Shown here: piece by piece, positions 19,762 through 28,270 of the stretch | Position numbering within the stretch: position 1 is the stretch's first letter | Layout of the letters: each line of letters opens with the position of its first letter | Assembly (NCBI RefSeq): GCF_014193585.1 | Contig: NZ_BLXY01000003.1 | Coordinates: 124,001-188,000 of the forward strand | Direction: 5' to 3' | DNA: 64,000 nucleotides | Source: Geomonas paludis | GTDB taxonomy: Bacteria > Desulfobacterota > Desulfuromonadia > Geobacterales > Geobacteraceae | Made by a program: the position numbers and the translations under genes | Notes under the pieces: generated by a model | Database searches by the model: none | Seen by the model: only the letters and a program-made list of their open reading frames with translations | Told to the model about the DNA's origin: nothing

Positions 19762-20208
19762 CTACCTGCCGGCGCCGGCCCGGTAGCTGTCGATGGCCGC
19801 CCGCGCCAGTTCGTCGCAGCGCTCGTTTTCCACGTGGCCGTTGTGACCGCGCACCCAGACCCAGGTGATGCGGTGCATCTTGGCCAGGGCCAGCAGTTTC
19901 TCCCAGAGATCGCGGTTCAGGACCGGCTCCTTCTTGGAGTTCACCCATCCCCTTTTCACCCACCCGGAGAGCCACTCGGTCATCCCCTTGGCGAGATACT
20001 GCGAGTCCGTGGTGACCACCACCTCGCAGGGGCGGGTCAGCGCCTCCAGCGCCTGGATCGCGGCGCTCATCTCCATCCGGTTGTTGGTGGTCTCGCCCTC
20101 GGCGCCGGAGAGCTCCTTCACCTTGTCGCCGTAGCGCAGGATGCTCCCCCAGCCGCCGACCCCGGGGTTGCCGCTGCAGGCGCCGTCGCAAAAGATCTCA
20201 ACCCGCAT
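19762..20208 (-). CDS. rnhA: Ribonuclease HI
   Basis: A 148-residue enzyme that cleaves RNA in RNA-DNA hybrids. The four acidic residues are in place: [11 protein letters not shown] (Asp), [11 protein letters not shown] (Glu), [11 protein letters not shown] (Asp), and the late [10 protein letters not shown] (Asp). The basic handle is represented by [15 protein letters not shown]. Length is normal. The ATG overlaps the end of plsC by 11 bases. Confidence 0.97.
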   Translation of the reverse strand: MRVEIFCDGACSGNPGVGGWGSILRYGDKVKELSGAEGETTNNRMEMSAAIQALEALTRPCEVVVTTDSQYLAKGMTEWLSGWVKRGWVNSKKEPVLNRDLWEKLLALAKMHRITWVWVRGHNGHVENERCDELARAAIDSYRAGAGR

Positions 20209-20848
20209 GCGGCCGTCCTCCCTGCTGCTGCAGCAGCGCGGCGATGGCGTCCATGACGCGGTCCACGATCATCTGGTGGGTCTCCTTGCAGTCCTCGAGC
20301 TGGTACAGGTCGCTGAAATCGAGCGGCGCACCGAAGACGACGCCCCCCTGCAGTCCCATCGCCGGGAACTTCCAGCGGTTGATGCCGGTGAGCGCCGTCG
20401 GGATCACGTGCGGCCTGGTGTCGTAGATGATCTTGCCCACGCCGCGGTTACCCTTGCCGAGCACGCCGTCCTTGTGCCTGGTCCCCTCGGGGAAGAGCAT
20501 CACCTTCTGGTCCGCCAGGAGCGCGTTGATCTGCTTGCCGGCGCGTACGTCGCGGCCGCGGCGCACCGGGAAGGCGCCCCAGGAACGGTAGACCAGCCCC
20601 ATGAACCCGGAGAAGAGTTCCTCCTTGGCGGGGGCCCAGAGCATCTGCATGGGATGACTGCGGATCACGGCCCAGGGGAGAAAGACGGTGTCGTAGGCGG
20701 AGATGTGGTTGGAGGCGATCAGGACACCCCCGTCGGCGGGGATGTGCCGGGCACCCTCGACGCGGAACCGGTTCAGAAGTGAGGCGTAGCTGCCGATTAC
20801 CCAGACGGAGAAAGTAACCCAGAAGCGACGTAGCAGTGAAACCTTCAA
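20198..20848 (-). CDS. plsC: 1-acyl-sn-glycerol-3-phosphate acyltransferase
   Basis: A 216-residue membrane-associated enzyme that adds the second acyl chain to make phosphatidic acid. Acyltransferase block I is present as [13 protein letters not shown] (NHxxxxD), block III as FPEGTR, and an amino-terminal hydrophobic stretch anchors it (about 8-25). TTG start at 20848 with GAGG eight bases upstream. Overlaps rnhA, suggesting coupled translation. Confidence 0.92.
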   Translation of the reverse strand: MKVSLLRRFWVTFSVWVIGSYASLLNRFRVEGARHIPADGGVLIASNHISAYDTVFLPWAVIRSHPMQMLWAPAKEELFSGFMGLVYRSWGAFPVRRGRDVRAGKQINALLADQKVMLFPEGTRHKDGVLGKGNRGVGKIIYDTRPHVIPTALTGINRWKFPAMGLQGGVVFGAPLDFSDLYQLEDCKETHQMIVDRVMDAIAALLQQQGGRPHAG

Positions 20849-20934
20849 GAAGAAAACCTCTTCATCACGTGAATTTTATTGAAAGAAAGTTGATGTATAG
20901 CATGAATGGCGATTCCGGGGCAACCGTTTCCGCG

Positions 20935-22317
20935 TCACCCCGGGAGGGTGAAGTAGAAGGTGGCGCCGCGGCCGGGTTCACCTTCGCCCCAGACGCGGCC
21001 GTTGTGACGGCGCACGATGCGGCGCACGGTGGCGAGTCCCAGACCGGTACCGGGGAATTCCCGGTAGGTGTGCAGCCGCTTGAAGGGCTGGAACAGCTGC
21101 CCGGCGCGGGTGCTGTCGAAGCCGGCGCCGTTGTCCCGGATGAAGATGAGAGTCTCCCCCTGTTCCGTCCTCTGCGAGCCCAACTCGACCACCGGGGCCT
21201 CCACCTTGGCACTGTACTTCCAGGCGTTGGAAAGCAGGTTTTCCAGCACCACCCGCAAAAGCTGCGGGTCACCGTACACCGGGAGTTGTTCGGGGACGCG
21301 GAAGGTGACCGGACGTTCCGGGTAATCCTGGCGCAGTTGGGCCGCTATCTCCCGGGCGGAGGGAACGAGATCGAAGGTGGTGCAGGAAATCTCCACCTCG
21401 GTGACGCGGCAGAGCACCATCAGCGAGTCGAGCAGCGCCTCCATCTGGATGCAGCCGTCATGAACGAGGTCGACGAAGAAGCGGCCGTTGTCGTCCAGCT
21501 GTTCGCGGTAGCCCCGCAGTTCCTGGGCCGAGCTGTACACCCGGGTGAGCGGAGCACGCATGTCGTGGGAGATGGCGTGGCAGAATGCCTCGAGTTCCTG
21601 GTTGGCCTGTTGCAGTTCCGCGGCCTGGTGGGTAAGCGCCGCGTTGAGAGCGGCGGTTTCCTGTTCGGCCAGCTTGCGTGCCGTGATGTCGCGCACGATC
21701 TCGATGCCGAAGAGGGGCTTGCCGTCACTCCCCTTCAGCGAAGAGCCGATCAGCTCCACATATCCCCCGGTGGCGGAGGCTTCCGGCCCGAGCTCGGCGC
21801 GGTGCACCTTGCCGTCCTCGAAGGAGCCAAGAATGTGGCACCCGGCGCAGGCCGCGCTCTCCTTGCGGTACGCCTCGTAGCAGTAGCGACCGGCATGGGC
21901 GCCGGTCATGCGCTGGTGGGCCGGGTTTTGATAAAGCACCTTGAGATCGGGGTCCTGGATGGAGACGGCCTCACCCAGGGCCTCGAAGATCCCTTCCATC
22001 TTGGCCCGTTCCCTTTGGGCCTCCTCCAGCGCATTCTGCAGGGCCTTTTCCAGCGCGGCTTCGTTGCGGTGGGCGCGGCGGCTGTAGAGCAAAAGGGCGC
22101 AGACCAGGAAGAACACCAGGGCGAAGTCGTGGTGCGTTTCTGAAGCCAGGACAAAGTCAGCCAGGGGTTTCCCGCCGAAGACCAGGTAGTCGACCAAGCC
22201 ATCGAGGACCCAGAACAACAGGACGACGCCAATTCCCAGAAGGATCTGAAACAGAAAAGAGATGAGCCCAGGTTCCGAGAGCTTGGCCCACCGGGCCATG
22301 CGCCGCGTTACGTCCAT
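20935..22317 (-). CDS. PAS-domain membrane histidine kinase
   Basis: 460 residues. Two membrane helices (about 17-40 and 62-80), a short coiled coil, a PAS domain (about 110-215), then the dimerisation domain with H-box HAISHDMRAPLTRV and the ATPase domain with N-box LENLLSNAWKYSA, G1 DNGAGF and G2 GTGLGLATVRR. The PAS domain has cysteines including CAGCH inside the SAACAGCHILG turn; cysteine pairs at this place are common in Geobacter-type PAS domains and could bind metal or haem, but this part faces the cytoplasm. No response regulator is adjacent, so it is an orphan kinase. It overlaps the amrS-like stop by ten bases. Confidence 0.9.
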   Translation of the reverse strand: MDVTRRMARWAKLSEPGLISFLFQILLGIGVVLLFWVLDGLVDYLVFGGKPLADFVLASETHHDFALVFFLVCALLLYSRRAHRNEAALEKALQNALEEAQRERAKMEGIFEALGEAVSIQDPDLKVLYQNPAHQRMTGAHAGRYCYEAYRKESAACAGCHILGSFEDGKVHRAELGPEASATGGYVELIGSSLKGSDGKPLFGIEIVRDITARKLAEQETAALNAALTHQAAELQQANQELEAFCHAISHDMRAPLTRVYSSAQELRGYREQLDDNGRFFVDLVHDGCIQMEALLDSLMVLCRVTEVEISCTTFDLVPSAREIAAQLRQDYPERPVTFRVPEQLPVYGDPQLLRVVLENLLSNAWKYSAKVEAPVVELGSQRTEQGETLIFIRDNGAGFDSTRAGQLFQPFKRLHTYREFPGTGLGLATVRRIVRRHNGRVWGEGEPGRGATFYFTLPG

Positions 22318-23321
22318 ACACCCTCGATGACCGCCCCGCAGCCGGGGCAGGTTCCATTGCAGAGAAGATTCTTTTCCACCAGGTAGCCAAGCCTCTTAAT
22401 TAGCAGGGAGCCACAGAAAGAGCAATAACTGTTTTCGCCCCCCTCGCCCGGCACGTTCCCTTCGTACACGTAACGCAGCCCCGCCTCCTGCCCTATACGC
22501 CTTGCCTCCCGCAGGGTTTCCACCGGGGTGCGCGGCTGGTCGGTGAGGCGGTGGGTCGGGTAGAACTGGGTCACGTGCCAGGGGGTCTCCACCCCGACCT
22601 CGGTGGCGATGAAGCGGGCAAGGTCGCGCAACTCGGACTCGGAATCGTTGCGGTTGGGAATCACCAGCGTGGTGAGCTCGACCCAGATCCCCTGCCGTTT
22701 GTAGTCGCGGATGCAGTCCAGAACCTCCCCGAGCGCGGCGCCCACCACCTCCCGATAGAACGACTCGCTGAATCCCTTGAGGTCGATGTTGGCGGCGTCG
22801 AGGTAGGGGGCGATGGTGGCCAGGGCTTCGCTGGTGATGTAGCCGTTGGTCACGAAGATGTTCTTGAGCCCCGCCGCCTTGGCCAGCTTGGCGGTCTCGT
22901 AGGCATACTCGAAGAAGATGGTCGGCTCGGTGTAGGTGTACGCGATGGAGCGGCATCCCGTGGCCAGGGCCCGCTCCACCACGGTCTTGGGCTCTACGAA
23001 AGTGCCGGAACGCGCCACGGACCGTTCATCCGGCTGGGCAATGGTGTAGTTCTGACAGTGCAGACACCTGAAATTGCAGCCGACGGTAGCCACGGAGTAG
23101 GAGCGGGTCCCCGGCAGGAGATGGAAAAGCGGCTTCTTCTCGATGGGATCGACATGCTCGGCAACGAGGTTGCCATAGACCAGGGTGTACAACACCCCGT
23201 CACGGTTCTCCCGCACCCGGCAACGGCCACGCTGCCCCGACACGATCAGGCAGCCGAAACGGCACAGCCCGCAGCGCACGCGCTCCCCGTCCAGCTTCTG
23301 GTAGAACATGGCTTCTTTCAT
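22308..23321 (-). CDS. amrS: AmmeMemoRadiSam-type radical SAM enzyme (AmrS)
   Basis: A 337-residue radical SAM protein of the PflA-like group. The cluster motif CNFRCLHC is present at about 80. It is preceded by a cysteine-rich amino-terminal motif CGLCRFGC and followed by GNVPGEGGENSYC and a closing CGSLL...CPGCG zinc pair. The family occurs with AMMECR1 and Memo proteins, whose joint role is unknown; here those partners are absent. ATG 23321 is chosen for its GGAGGTG ribosome site. Transcribed together with the downstream histidine kinase. Confidence 0.9.
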   Translation of the reverse strand: MKEAMFYQKLDGERVRCGLCRFGCLIVSGQRGRCRVRENRDGVLYTLVYGNLVAEHVDPIEKKPLFHLLPGTRSYSVATVGCNFRCLHCQNYTIAQPDERSVARSGTFVEPKTVVERALATGCRSIAYTYTEPTIFFEYAYETAKLAKAAGLKNIFVTNGYITSEALATIAPYLDAANIDLKGFSESFYREVVGAALGEVLDCIRDYKRQGIWVELTTLVIPNRNDSESELRDLARFIATEVGVETPWHVTQFYPTHRLTDQPRTPVETLREARRIGQEAGLRYVYEGNVPGEGGENSYCSFCGSLLIKRLGYLVEKNLLCNGTCPGCGAVIEGVWT

Positions 23322-23557
23322 GTCACACCTCCGATACGGCCGGCAAATTAGCGAGCGCAAATATATCATTTAAGACCCAAAATTTCCAGCGGAAATTTAG
23401 GCAGATGCAGGTCCACGCCCCGATACCGTATACGCTCCGTCAAACCGTTGTTCCAGGATTTCAGGCCTGAATATTTTTTTCGGCACCCCACTCATTTTAC
23501 GCAAAGGTCAACGCCAGAACTGCCTTAAAGCATACCTTTGTTTGATTGTGGAAATGT

Positions 23558-23582
23558 TCGTGTAAATACGGTTGTTTACGAA
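23558..23582. promoter_or_regulatory. Inverted repeat in AT-rich gap
   Basis: TCGTGTAAA and TTTACGA flank a short centre and form a near-palindrome directly before the hexamer array at 23580-23603. It could be an operator or a hairpin. Confidence 0.35.
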
Positions 23583-23603
23583 TGAGAATGGCAATGACAT
23601 TGA
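23580..23603 (+). promoter_or_regulatory. Four hexamers resembling a Fur-type site
   Basis: GAATGA, GAATGG, CAATGA and CATTGA follow each other with no gap. The arrangement resembles the repeated-hexamer description of Fur boxes. The last copy overlaps the -35 element of the promoter at 23600-23629. Confidence 0.4.
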
Positions 23604-23629
23604 CCTAAAAAAAAGAAATGTTTTAAAAT
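23600..23629 (+). promoter_or_regulatory. Candidate promoter without an immediate gene
   Basis: TTGACC (23600-23605) and TAAAAT (23624-23629) with an 18-base spacer rich in A. The transcript would begin near 23636, about 130 bases before the zinc-ribbon gene, and crosses GGAGGGGGAG without a start codon nearby and then the small CTTTTTCGAAAAAAT hairpin (about 23683-23697). Confidence 0.5.
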
Positions 23630-23701
23630 GAAGGCTCAGGAATGGAGGGGGAGACAAAAGCTAAACTACTGTTTTAGGTCACTTTTTCGAAAAAATAGCA
23701 C

Positions 23702-23729
23702 TTGACCAACACAATCCGTTCTATATATT
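23702..23729 (+). promoter_or_regulatory. Candidate promoter of the zinc-ribbon gene
   Basis: TTGACC (23702-23707), a 16-base spacer and TATATT (23724-23729), 37 bases before the start codon. Confidence 0.55.
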
Positions 23730-23766
23730 GTCAAAATCAAAATTTCCGCGTTGGGGAGAAACAAAC

Positions 23767-23919
23767 ATGAAATGCCCGCATTGTGACAACAAGATAGGAA
23801 TCGAGATCGATATGCATTCCGACGGCTACGCCAAAGACCTGCTGGAATGCACCTCCTGCGGTACCGTCTGGCTCGAGAAAGCATCCCAGATCATTACCGT
23901 GAACAAGCACGCCGCCTAA
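23767..23919 (+). CDS. Small zinc-ribbon protein
   Basis: A 50-residue protein with two CxxC pairs (CPHC near the start and CTSC about 28 residues later), the form of a zinc ribbon. The middle is acidic (IGIEIDMHSDGY) and the end is VNKHAA. Such small ribbons may bind nucleic acid or a protein partner; the function is not known. ATG 23767 has GGGGAG seven bases upstream; the frame continues upstream but the extra residues are not ribbon-like. It has two candidate promoters and is followed by a strong hairpin, so it is probably a single-gene unit with a long leader. Confidence 0.8.
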   Translation: MKCPHCDNKIGIEIDMHSDGYAKDLLECTSCGTVWLEKASQIITVNKHAA

Positions 23920-23927
23920 ACGGGAAC

Positions 23928-23948
23928 GGGGGCGCCGCAGGCGCCCCC
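23928..23948. terminator. Hairpin after the zinc-ribbon gene
   Basis: Nine-bp perfect stem GGGGGCGCC / GGCGCCCCC with a three-base loop between the convergent zinc-ribbon and glycosyltransferase genes. There is no long T-run. Confidence 0.65.
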
Positions 23949-23969
23949 CCTCCGCCGTCCGCTCCTTCC

Positions 23970-25115
23970 TCACCAGCCGAGAGCAATCTCCTGCACCCCT
24001 GCACCTGCACCGGCAACCAGCCCGGCAAAGAAGTCATCGTAGACCGCAGCCATGCGCCCCCAGTCGTAGCGCGCCACGTGCCGGTCCAAAGCCGTCCGCG
24101 CCTTACCCTCTCCCGTCAGCAGTTCCCGCAACCGCACTACCAGCGACTCATCCTCGCGGTACAGTACCGCCTTCCCGAGTCCGTCCGGCACGTGTTCCGG
24201 ATAAGCGAGCCGGTGCGGCAGCAGCGCCTGGCAACCGCAGTAAAGCGCCTGCACCACGCTGGCGCCGAAGAATTCCTGGCGCGAGGTCACCGGCAGAATG
24301 TCCGCACGCCAGAGCCACTGCGCATACTCGCCGAAACTCTTCTGGTAGCCCCATTCCACCACGCGCGCGCCCAGCCTCTCCCGCGCCTGGTTGAAGACCG
24401 CCGGCGCCCGCCCGAAGGACTCCCCCAGCACCGCCACCCGGAACTCGACCCCCTCTTCCGCCAGTTGGTACAGCGCCTGGAAGAACGCCTCCGGCGCCTT
24501 GTCGTACTCCCAGCGGTGGTTCCAGAGCAACAGCGGCGCTTCCGCCTCGGGCGTTCCCTGCGGGCGAAAGCCTTCCAGCTTGGCCAGGTCCAGCCCCAGG
24601 GGGAGCACCCGGCTCTTCCCGGCGATGGCGTCCACGCTGGCGAGTTCGACTGCGTCGGGGAAGCGCTTCAGGAAGGCGGGAAGCTCGCCCAGGAAAGAAT
24701 CCATATGGTAGCGGGAGTTGAAGAGGACCGCGTCGGCGGCCAGGGCGCTCACGTAGTTGATGAAGGCGTAGTGCAGGTCGCGCTGCGCGCCGACGTCGGG
24801 GTCGCCCGGGGACCAGGGATAGGTGAGCTGATTCTCGTGGAAGTAGATGGCGCTCGGGCAGCGGTCGCTGAGCGGCCTGGTCAGCGCCAGGAAGGTGGTC
24901 AGGTCGAGCATGTCCGTGGCGAGGATGAGGTCGGGCCTCCTGCCCGCGGCGAGGAAGCGGCTGGCGAGCGTCACCGCGCCGCCGTGCATGCGCCACTTCC
25001 AGTTGCGGCCCGCCAGCGTGAAGAGTTCCACCACGTGGCCGGAACGGGCGGCGTATTCGTTGGCCCAGGCGGCGTGCGACCCGGTGCAGTAGGGCTCGAC
25101 GAGGGCGATGTGCAT
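23970..25115 (-). CDS. GTDC1-like glycosyltransferase, probable tRNA-queuosine mannosyltransferase
   Basis: A 381-residue GT-B fold transferase. The first half matches the DUF3524/GTDC1 family: EPYCTGSHAAWANE at the start, LAGRNWKWRMHGGA, LATDMLDLTTFLAL, YFHENQLTYPWSPGD and VLFNSRYHMDSFL. The second half has a GT4-type donor site with WEYDKAPEAFF and the ALYCGCQALLP turn. The animal member of this family puts mannose on queuosine in tRNA-Asp; the bacterial substrate is inferred. The same window holds tgt and queA. ATG has AGGAG eight bases upstream. It lies just after rodA but is unrelated to it in role. Confidence 0.85.
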   Translation of the reverse strand: MHIALVEPYCTGSHAAWANEYAARSGHVVELFTLAGRNWKWRMHGGAVTLASRFLAAGRRPDLILATDMLDLTTFLALTRPLSDRCPSAIYFHENQLTYPWSPGDPDVGAQRDLHYAFINYVSALAADAVLFNSRYHMDSFLGELPAFLKRFPDAVELASVDAIAGKSRVLPLGLDLAKLEGFRPQGTPEAEAPLLLWNHRWEYDKAPEAFFQALYQLAEEGVEFRVAVLGESFGRAPAVFNQARERLGARVVEWGYQKSFGEYAQWLWRADILPVTSRQEFFGASVVQALYCGCQALLPHRLAYPEHVPDGLGKAVLYREDESLVVRLRELLTGEGKARTALDRHVARYDWGRMAAVYDDFFAGLVAGAGAGVQEIALGW

Positions 25116-25154
25116 GAGTGGCGCTCCTATGGGGCCGAAAAGCCCCGGCGGTGG

Positions 25155-26255
25155 TTAGAACATGAAGCGCCGCATGCTGATGTTGAGCAGGATACCCACC
25201 CCCACCATGGAGGTGACCATCGAGGTCCCGCCGTAGGAGAAGAAGGGGAGCGGCACCCCGACTACCGGCATCAGGCCGATCACCATCCCCATGTTGATGG
25301 CGATGTGCCAGAAGAGCATGGCGGTGACCCCGACCGCGAGCAGGGAGCCGAAGCGGTCGTTGCATTTTTTGGCGATCCCCAGCCCCCACAGGATCAGGAA
25401 CAGGTAGAGGGTAAGTATGAGCAGGCAGCCCAGAAAGCCCCATTCCTCGGCGAAAACGGAGAAGGCGAAATCGGTGTGCTGCTCGGGCAAAAAGCGCAGC
25501 TGGGACTGGGTCCCCTGCATGAACCCCTTGCCGAAGGTGGCGCCGGAGCCGACGGCGATCTTGCTCTGGATGATGTGGTAGCCGCTCCCCAGCGGGTCGA
25601 GGTCCGGGTTGAGGAAGTTGTAGATGCGCTTTTTCTGGTAGTCGTGGAGCAGGAACTGCCAGGCGACGAAGACGATGGGGACTGCGGCGGCGAAGATGGT
25701 GCCCAGGGCCGACCAGCGCACACCGACGAAGAGGAGCATGGTGCCGGCGATCAGGGAGACCAGGATGGCGGTGCCCAGGTCGGGCTGCTTCATGATCAGC
25801 GCCGCGGGGATGCCCAGCAGTAAGAGCGGCTGCACCAGCTCCTTCAGGGTAAGCCCCTTGAAAACCGGGTAGCGGCTGAAGAACCGGGCGAAGGTCATGA
25901 TGATGACGATCTTCATCGGCTCCGAGGGCTGCATATTGAAGAACCCCAGGCTGATCCAGCGCGTGGCGCCCATGGTGGTCTTGCCGGCGACCAGAACCAG
26001 CACCAGCAGCACCAGTACCGCGCCGTACAGCCAGTAGGAGAAGTCCTCCAGCATGTGGTAGTCGAGGCTGCAGACGGTGAGGCACAGCCCAAGGCCGGCC
26101 ACGATCCAGTAGAGCTGCTTCAGGTAGTACGGCGTGCCGATGTCCCGGTACGAGGACGAGGCGCTATATATATTGATCACCCCGAAGGCGGTGATGAGCA
26201 GCACCACCCCAAGCAGGGTCCAGTCGAAGTTGGTGAATAGCCGTCTGTCGAACAT
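25155..26255 (-). CDS. rodA: Rod shape-determining protein RodA
   Basis: A 366-residue SEDS-family glycan polymerase with about ten membrane helices. Working with PBP2, it extends side-wall peptidoglycan in the elongasome. Family marks: TLLGVVLLITAFGVINIYSA at the start, RWISLGFFNMQPSEPMK, KQPDLGTAI with the catalytic aspartate region, and GVPLPFFSYGGTSM. GAGGAAGAG precedes the ATG. Last gene of mreC-mreD-mrdA-rodA. Confidence 0.97.
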   Translation of the reverse strand: MFDRRLFTNFDWTLLGVVLLITAFGVINIYSASSSYRDIGTPYYLKQLYWIVAGLGLCLTVCSLDYHMLEDFSYWLYGAVLVLLVLVLVAGKTTMGATRWISLGFFNMQPSEPMKIVIIMTFARFFSRYPVFKGLTLKELVQPLLLLGIPAALIMKQPDLGTAILVSLIAGTMLLFVGVRWSALGTIFAAAVPIVFVAWQFLLHDYQKKRIYNFLNPDLDPLGSGYHIIQSKIAVGSGATFGKGFMQGTQSQLRFLPEQHTDFAFSVFAEEWGFLGCLLILTLYLFLILWGLGIAKKCNDRFGSLLAVGVTAMLFWHIAINMGMVIGLMPVVGVPLPFFSYGGTSMVTSMVGVGILLNISMRRFMF

Positions 26256-26295
26256 CTCTTCCTCGTCATGCTATCCGCGGTTATCTTCCGCAGGT

Positions 26296-26352
26296 GAAAG
26301 TCCCCCTTTGGTGCAAGTCCCCCTTTTGCAAAGGGGGATTCAGGGGGATTTG
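26296..26352. repeat. Palindromic AGTCCCCCTTT repeat between mrdA and rodA
   Basis: AGTCCCCCTTTTGCAAAGGGGGATT followed by CAGGGGGATTT. Also seen at 47543-47577 and, as an inverted pair, at 63675-63768. Confidence 0.75.
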
Positions 26353-26362
26353 AACGGTCGGG

Positions 26363-28270
26363 TTATTGTTGCGCGGGGGGGGCGGTGTCGGGCTCGGCCA
26401 CCCCTTCGCCCCCCTCTTCATCCTTGGGCACGGGCTTTGGCACCGGTTTCTTGATGACCCCCTTCCCTTCGAAGTAGGAGCGCAGGATCTTGCCGGCCAC
26501 CGGCGCCGCCGCCGACCCGCCGTGCTCGCCGTGCTCGACGATGACGGCGACCGCTATTTCCGGCTTCTCATAGGGGGCAAAGGAGACGAACAGCGCATGG
26601 TCGCGGAAGCGGTACGGCACCCCCCCTTTGCTGTCGCGCAGCTTGACCACCTGGGACGAACCGGTCTTGCCCGCCACCTTGACCTCCCAGAGCCGGGAGG
26701 CACCGCCGGTGCCGTGGGCCTCGTTGACGACGGCCAGGAGCCCTTCCTTGACGAAACGGTACGTCTCAGGTTTCAGGCCGGTCTTCCCCAGCACCTGCGG
26801 CGCGAAGTCCTGCAGCACCTTGCCATCCGCATCGACGACCCGCCTGACCAGGTGCGGCCGGAAGATGGTCCCCTCGTTGGCTACGGTGGCGATCATCGAG
26901 GCAAGCTGTACCGGGGTGGTGAGCACGTACCCCTGGCCGATGCCGACCGGGAGGGTCTCGCCTGAATACCACTTCTTGCCGAAGCGCTTGAGCTTCCACT
27001 CCTGGGTCGGGATCACCCCGCCCTTCTCGTTCTCCAGCCCGATGCCGAGCGGTGTCCCCAGGCCGAAGCGTTTGGCGTACTTGGCGATGCGGTCCACGCC
27101 CAGGCGCTCGGCCAGCTTGTAGTAGTAGACGTCGCAGGACTCCCGCAGCGACTTCTTCAGGTCGACCGAGCCGTGCCCCTTGTGCTCCCAGCAGCGGAAG
27201 GTGCTGTTGCCGAACTTGTAGGAGCCGGTGCACTGGATGGTGGTGTGCTCGTCGATGAGCCCTTCCTCCAGGCCGGCTATGGCCGTGATGATCTTGAAGG
27301 TGGAGCCCGGCGGGTACATCCCCTTGAGCGCCTTGTTCTCCAGGGGGTGGCGCTCGTCCTCCAGGTACTTCTTCCAGACCTCGGGGGGCATGCGGCCGGT
27401 GAAATGGGCCGGATCGAAGTCGGGACTGGAGACGAAGGCCAGGATCTCGCCGGTATTGACGTCCATGGCCACGGCGGCGCCGGCCTGGTCACCGAGAGCC
27501 TGCTCGGCCGCCTTCTGCATCTCCAGGTCGATGGTCAGCATGACGGTGTTGCCGACGCTGGAGCCGGTCTCGGCCACGGTGCGCAGGAAGCGGCCGCGGG
27601 CGTCCACCTCGATCTGGCGCCCGCCGTCGGTGCCGTGCAGGTAGTTTTCCCAGGCCCGCTCGATGCCGCTCTTGCCGACGTAGTCGCCGGCGTTGTACTC
27701 GCGGTAGCGTTCGCTGCTCAACTCTTCCTCGGAAACCTCGCCGAGGTATCCCAAGAGGTGCGAGGCGAGCGAGCCGTTGGTGTAGGCCCGGATCGGCTTC
27801 ATCTCGATGTTGACGCCGGAGAGGGCGAGACGGTTCTCCTCGAGGAATTCCATCTGGTCGCGGGTGATCCCGGAGGCGACCACCAGGGGATAGTACTTGG
27901 CCCTCCCCTGCCCCTTGTTCCACTTGGTCTCGATCTCGGTGCGGTCCAGGTTGAGGTAGCGCGCCAGGTTGTCGATCAGCTGGTCCTTGTTCTTCACGTC
28001 CTGCGGGATGACCGCCACCGAGAACGACGGGGTGTTGGAAACCAGCACCTTGCCGGTGCGGTCCAGGATGGCGCCGCGGGGGGCCGCCACCGGGACGAAG
28101 CGGAGCCGGTTGTTCTCGGACTGGTCGATCAGGTCCTCGGCGCTGATCACCTGCAGGTACCAGAGTCTGGCCAGCAGCAGGAAGAAGACGGCGCAGGCGC
28201 CCAGGGAGAGGCCGATGATGCGGCGGCCGCCCCCGTCGTCGTCGGGAAGGATATTGTTGAGGGCCTTCAT
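26363..28270 (-). CDS. mrdA: Penicillin-binding protein 2
   Basis: A 635-residue class B transpeptidase anchored by one amino-terminal helix (about 20-40). It cross-links side-wall peptidoglycan with RodA. Motifs: PBP dimerisation-type domain with the APRGAILDRTGKVL block, then the active-site PPGSTFK with serine and lysine, the SCD triad in RESCDVYYY, and GKTGSS. The carboxy terminus is rich in lysine, proline and glutamate. Overlaps mreD by four bases. Confidence 0.97.
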   Translation of the reverse strand: MKALNNILPDDDGGGRRIIGLSLGACAVFFLLLARLWYLQVISAEDLIDQSENNRLRFVPVAAPRGAILDRTGKVLVSNTPSFSVAVIPQDVKNKDQLIDNLARYLNLDRTEIETKWNKGQGRAKYYPLVVASGITRDQMEFLEENRLALSGVNIEMKPIRAYTNGSLASHLLGYLGEVSEEELSSERYREYNAGDYVGKSGIERAWENYLHGTDGGRQIEVDARGRFLRTVAETGSSVGNTVMLTIDLEMQKAAEQALGDQAGAAVAMDVNTGEILAFVSSPDFDPAHFTGRMPPEVWKKYLEDERHPLENKALKGMYPPGSTFKIITAIAGLEEGLIDEHTTIQCTGSYKFGNSTFRCWEHKGHGSVDLKKSLRESCDVYYYKLAERLGVDRIAKYAKRFGLGTPLGIGLENEKGGVIPTQEWKLKRFGKKWYSGETLPVGIGQGYVLTTPVQLASMIATVANEGTIFRPHLVRRVVDADGKVLQDFAPQVLGKTGLKPETYRFVKEGLLAVVNEAHGTGGASRLWEVKVAGKTGSSQVVKLRDSKGGVPYRFRDHALFVSFAPYEKPEIAVAVIVEHGEHGGSAAAPVAGKILRSYFEGKGVIKKPVPKPVPKDEEGGEGVAEPDTAPPAQQ

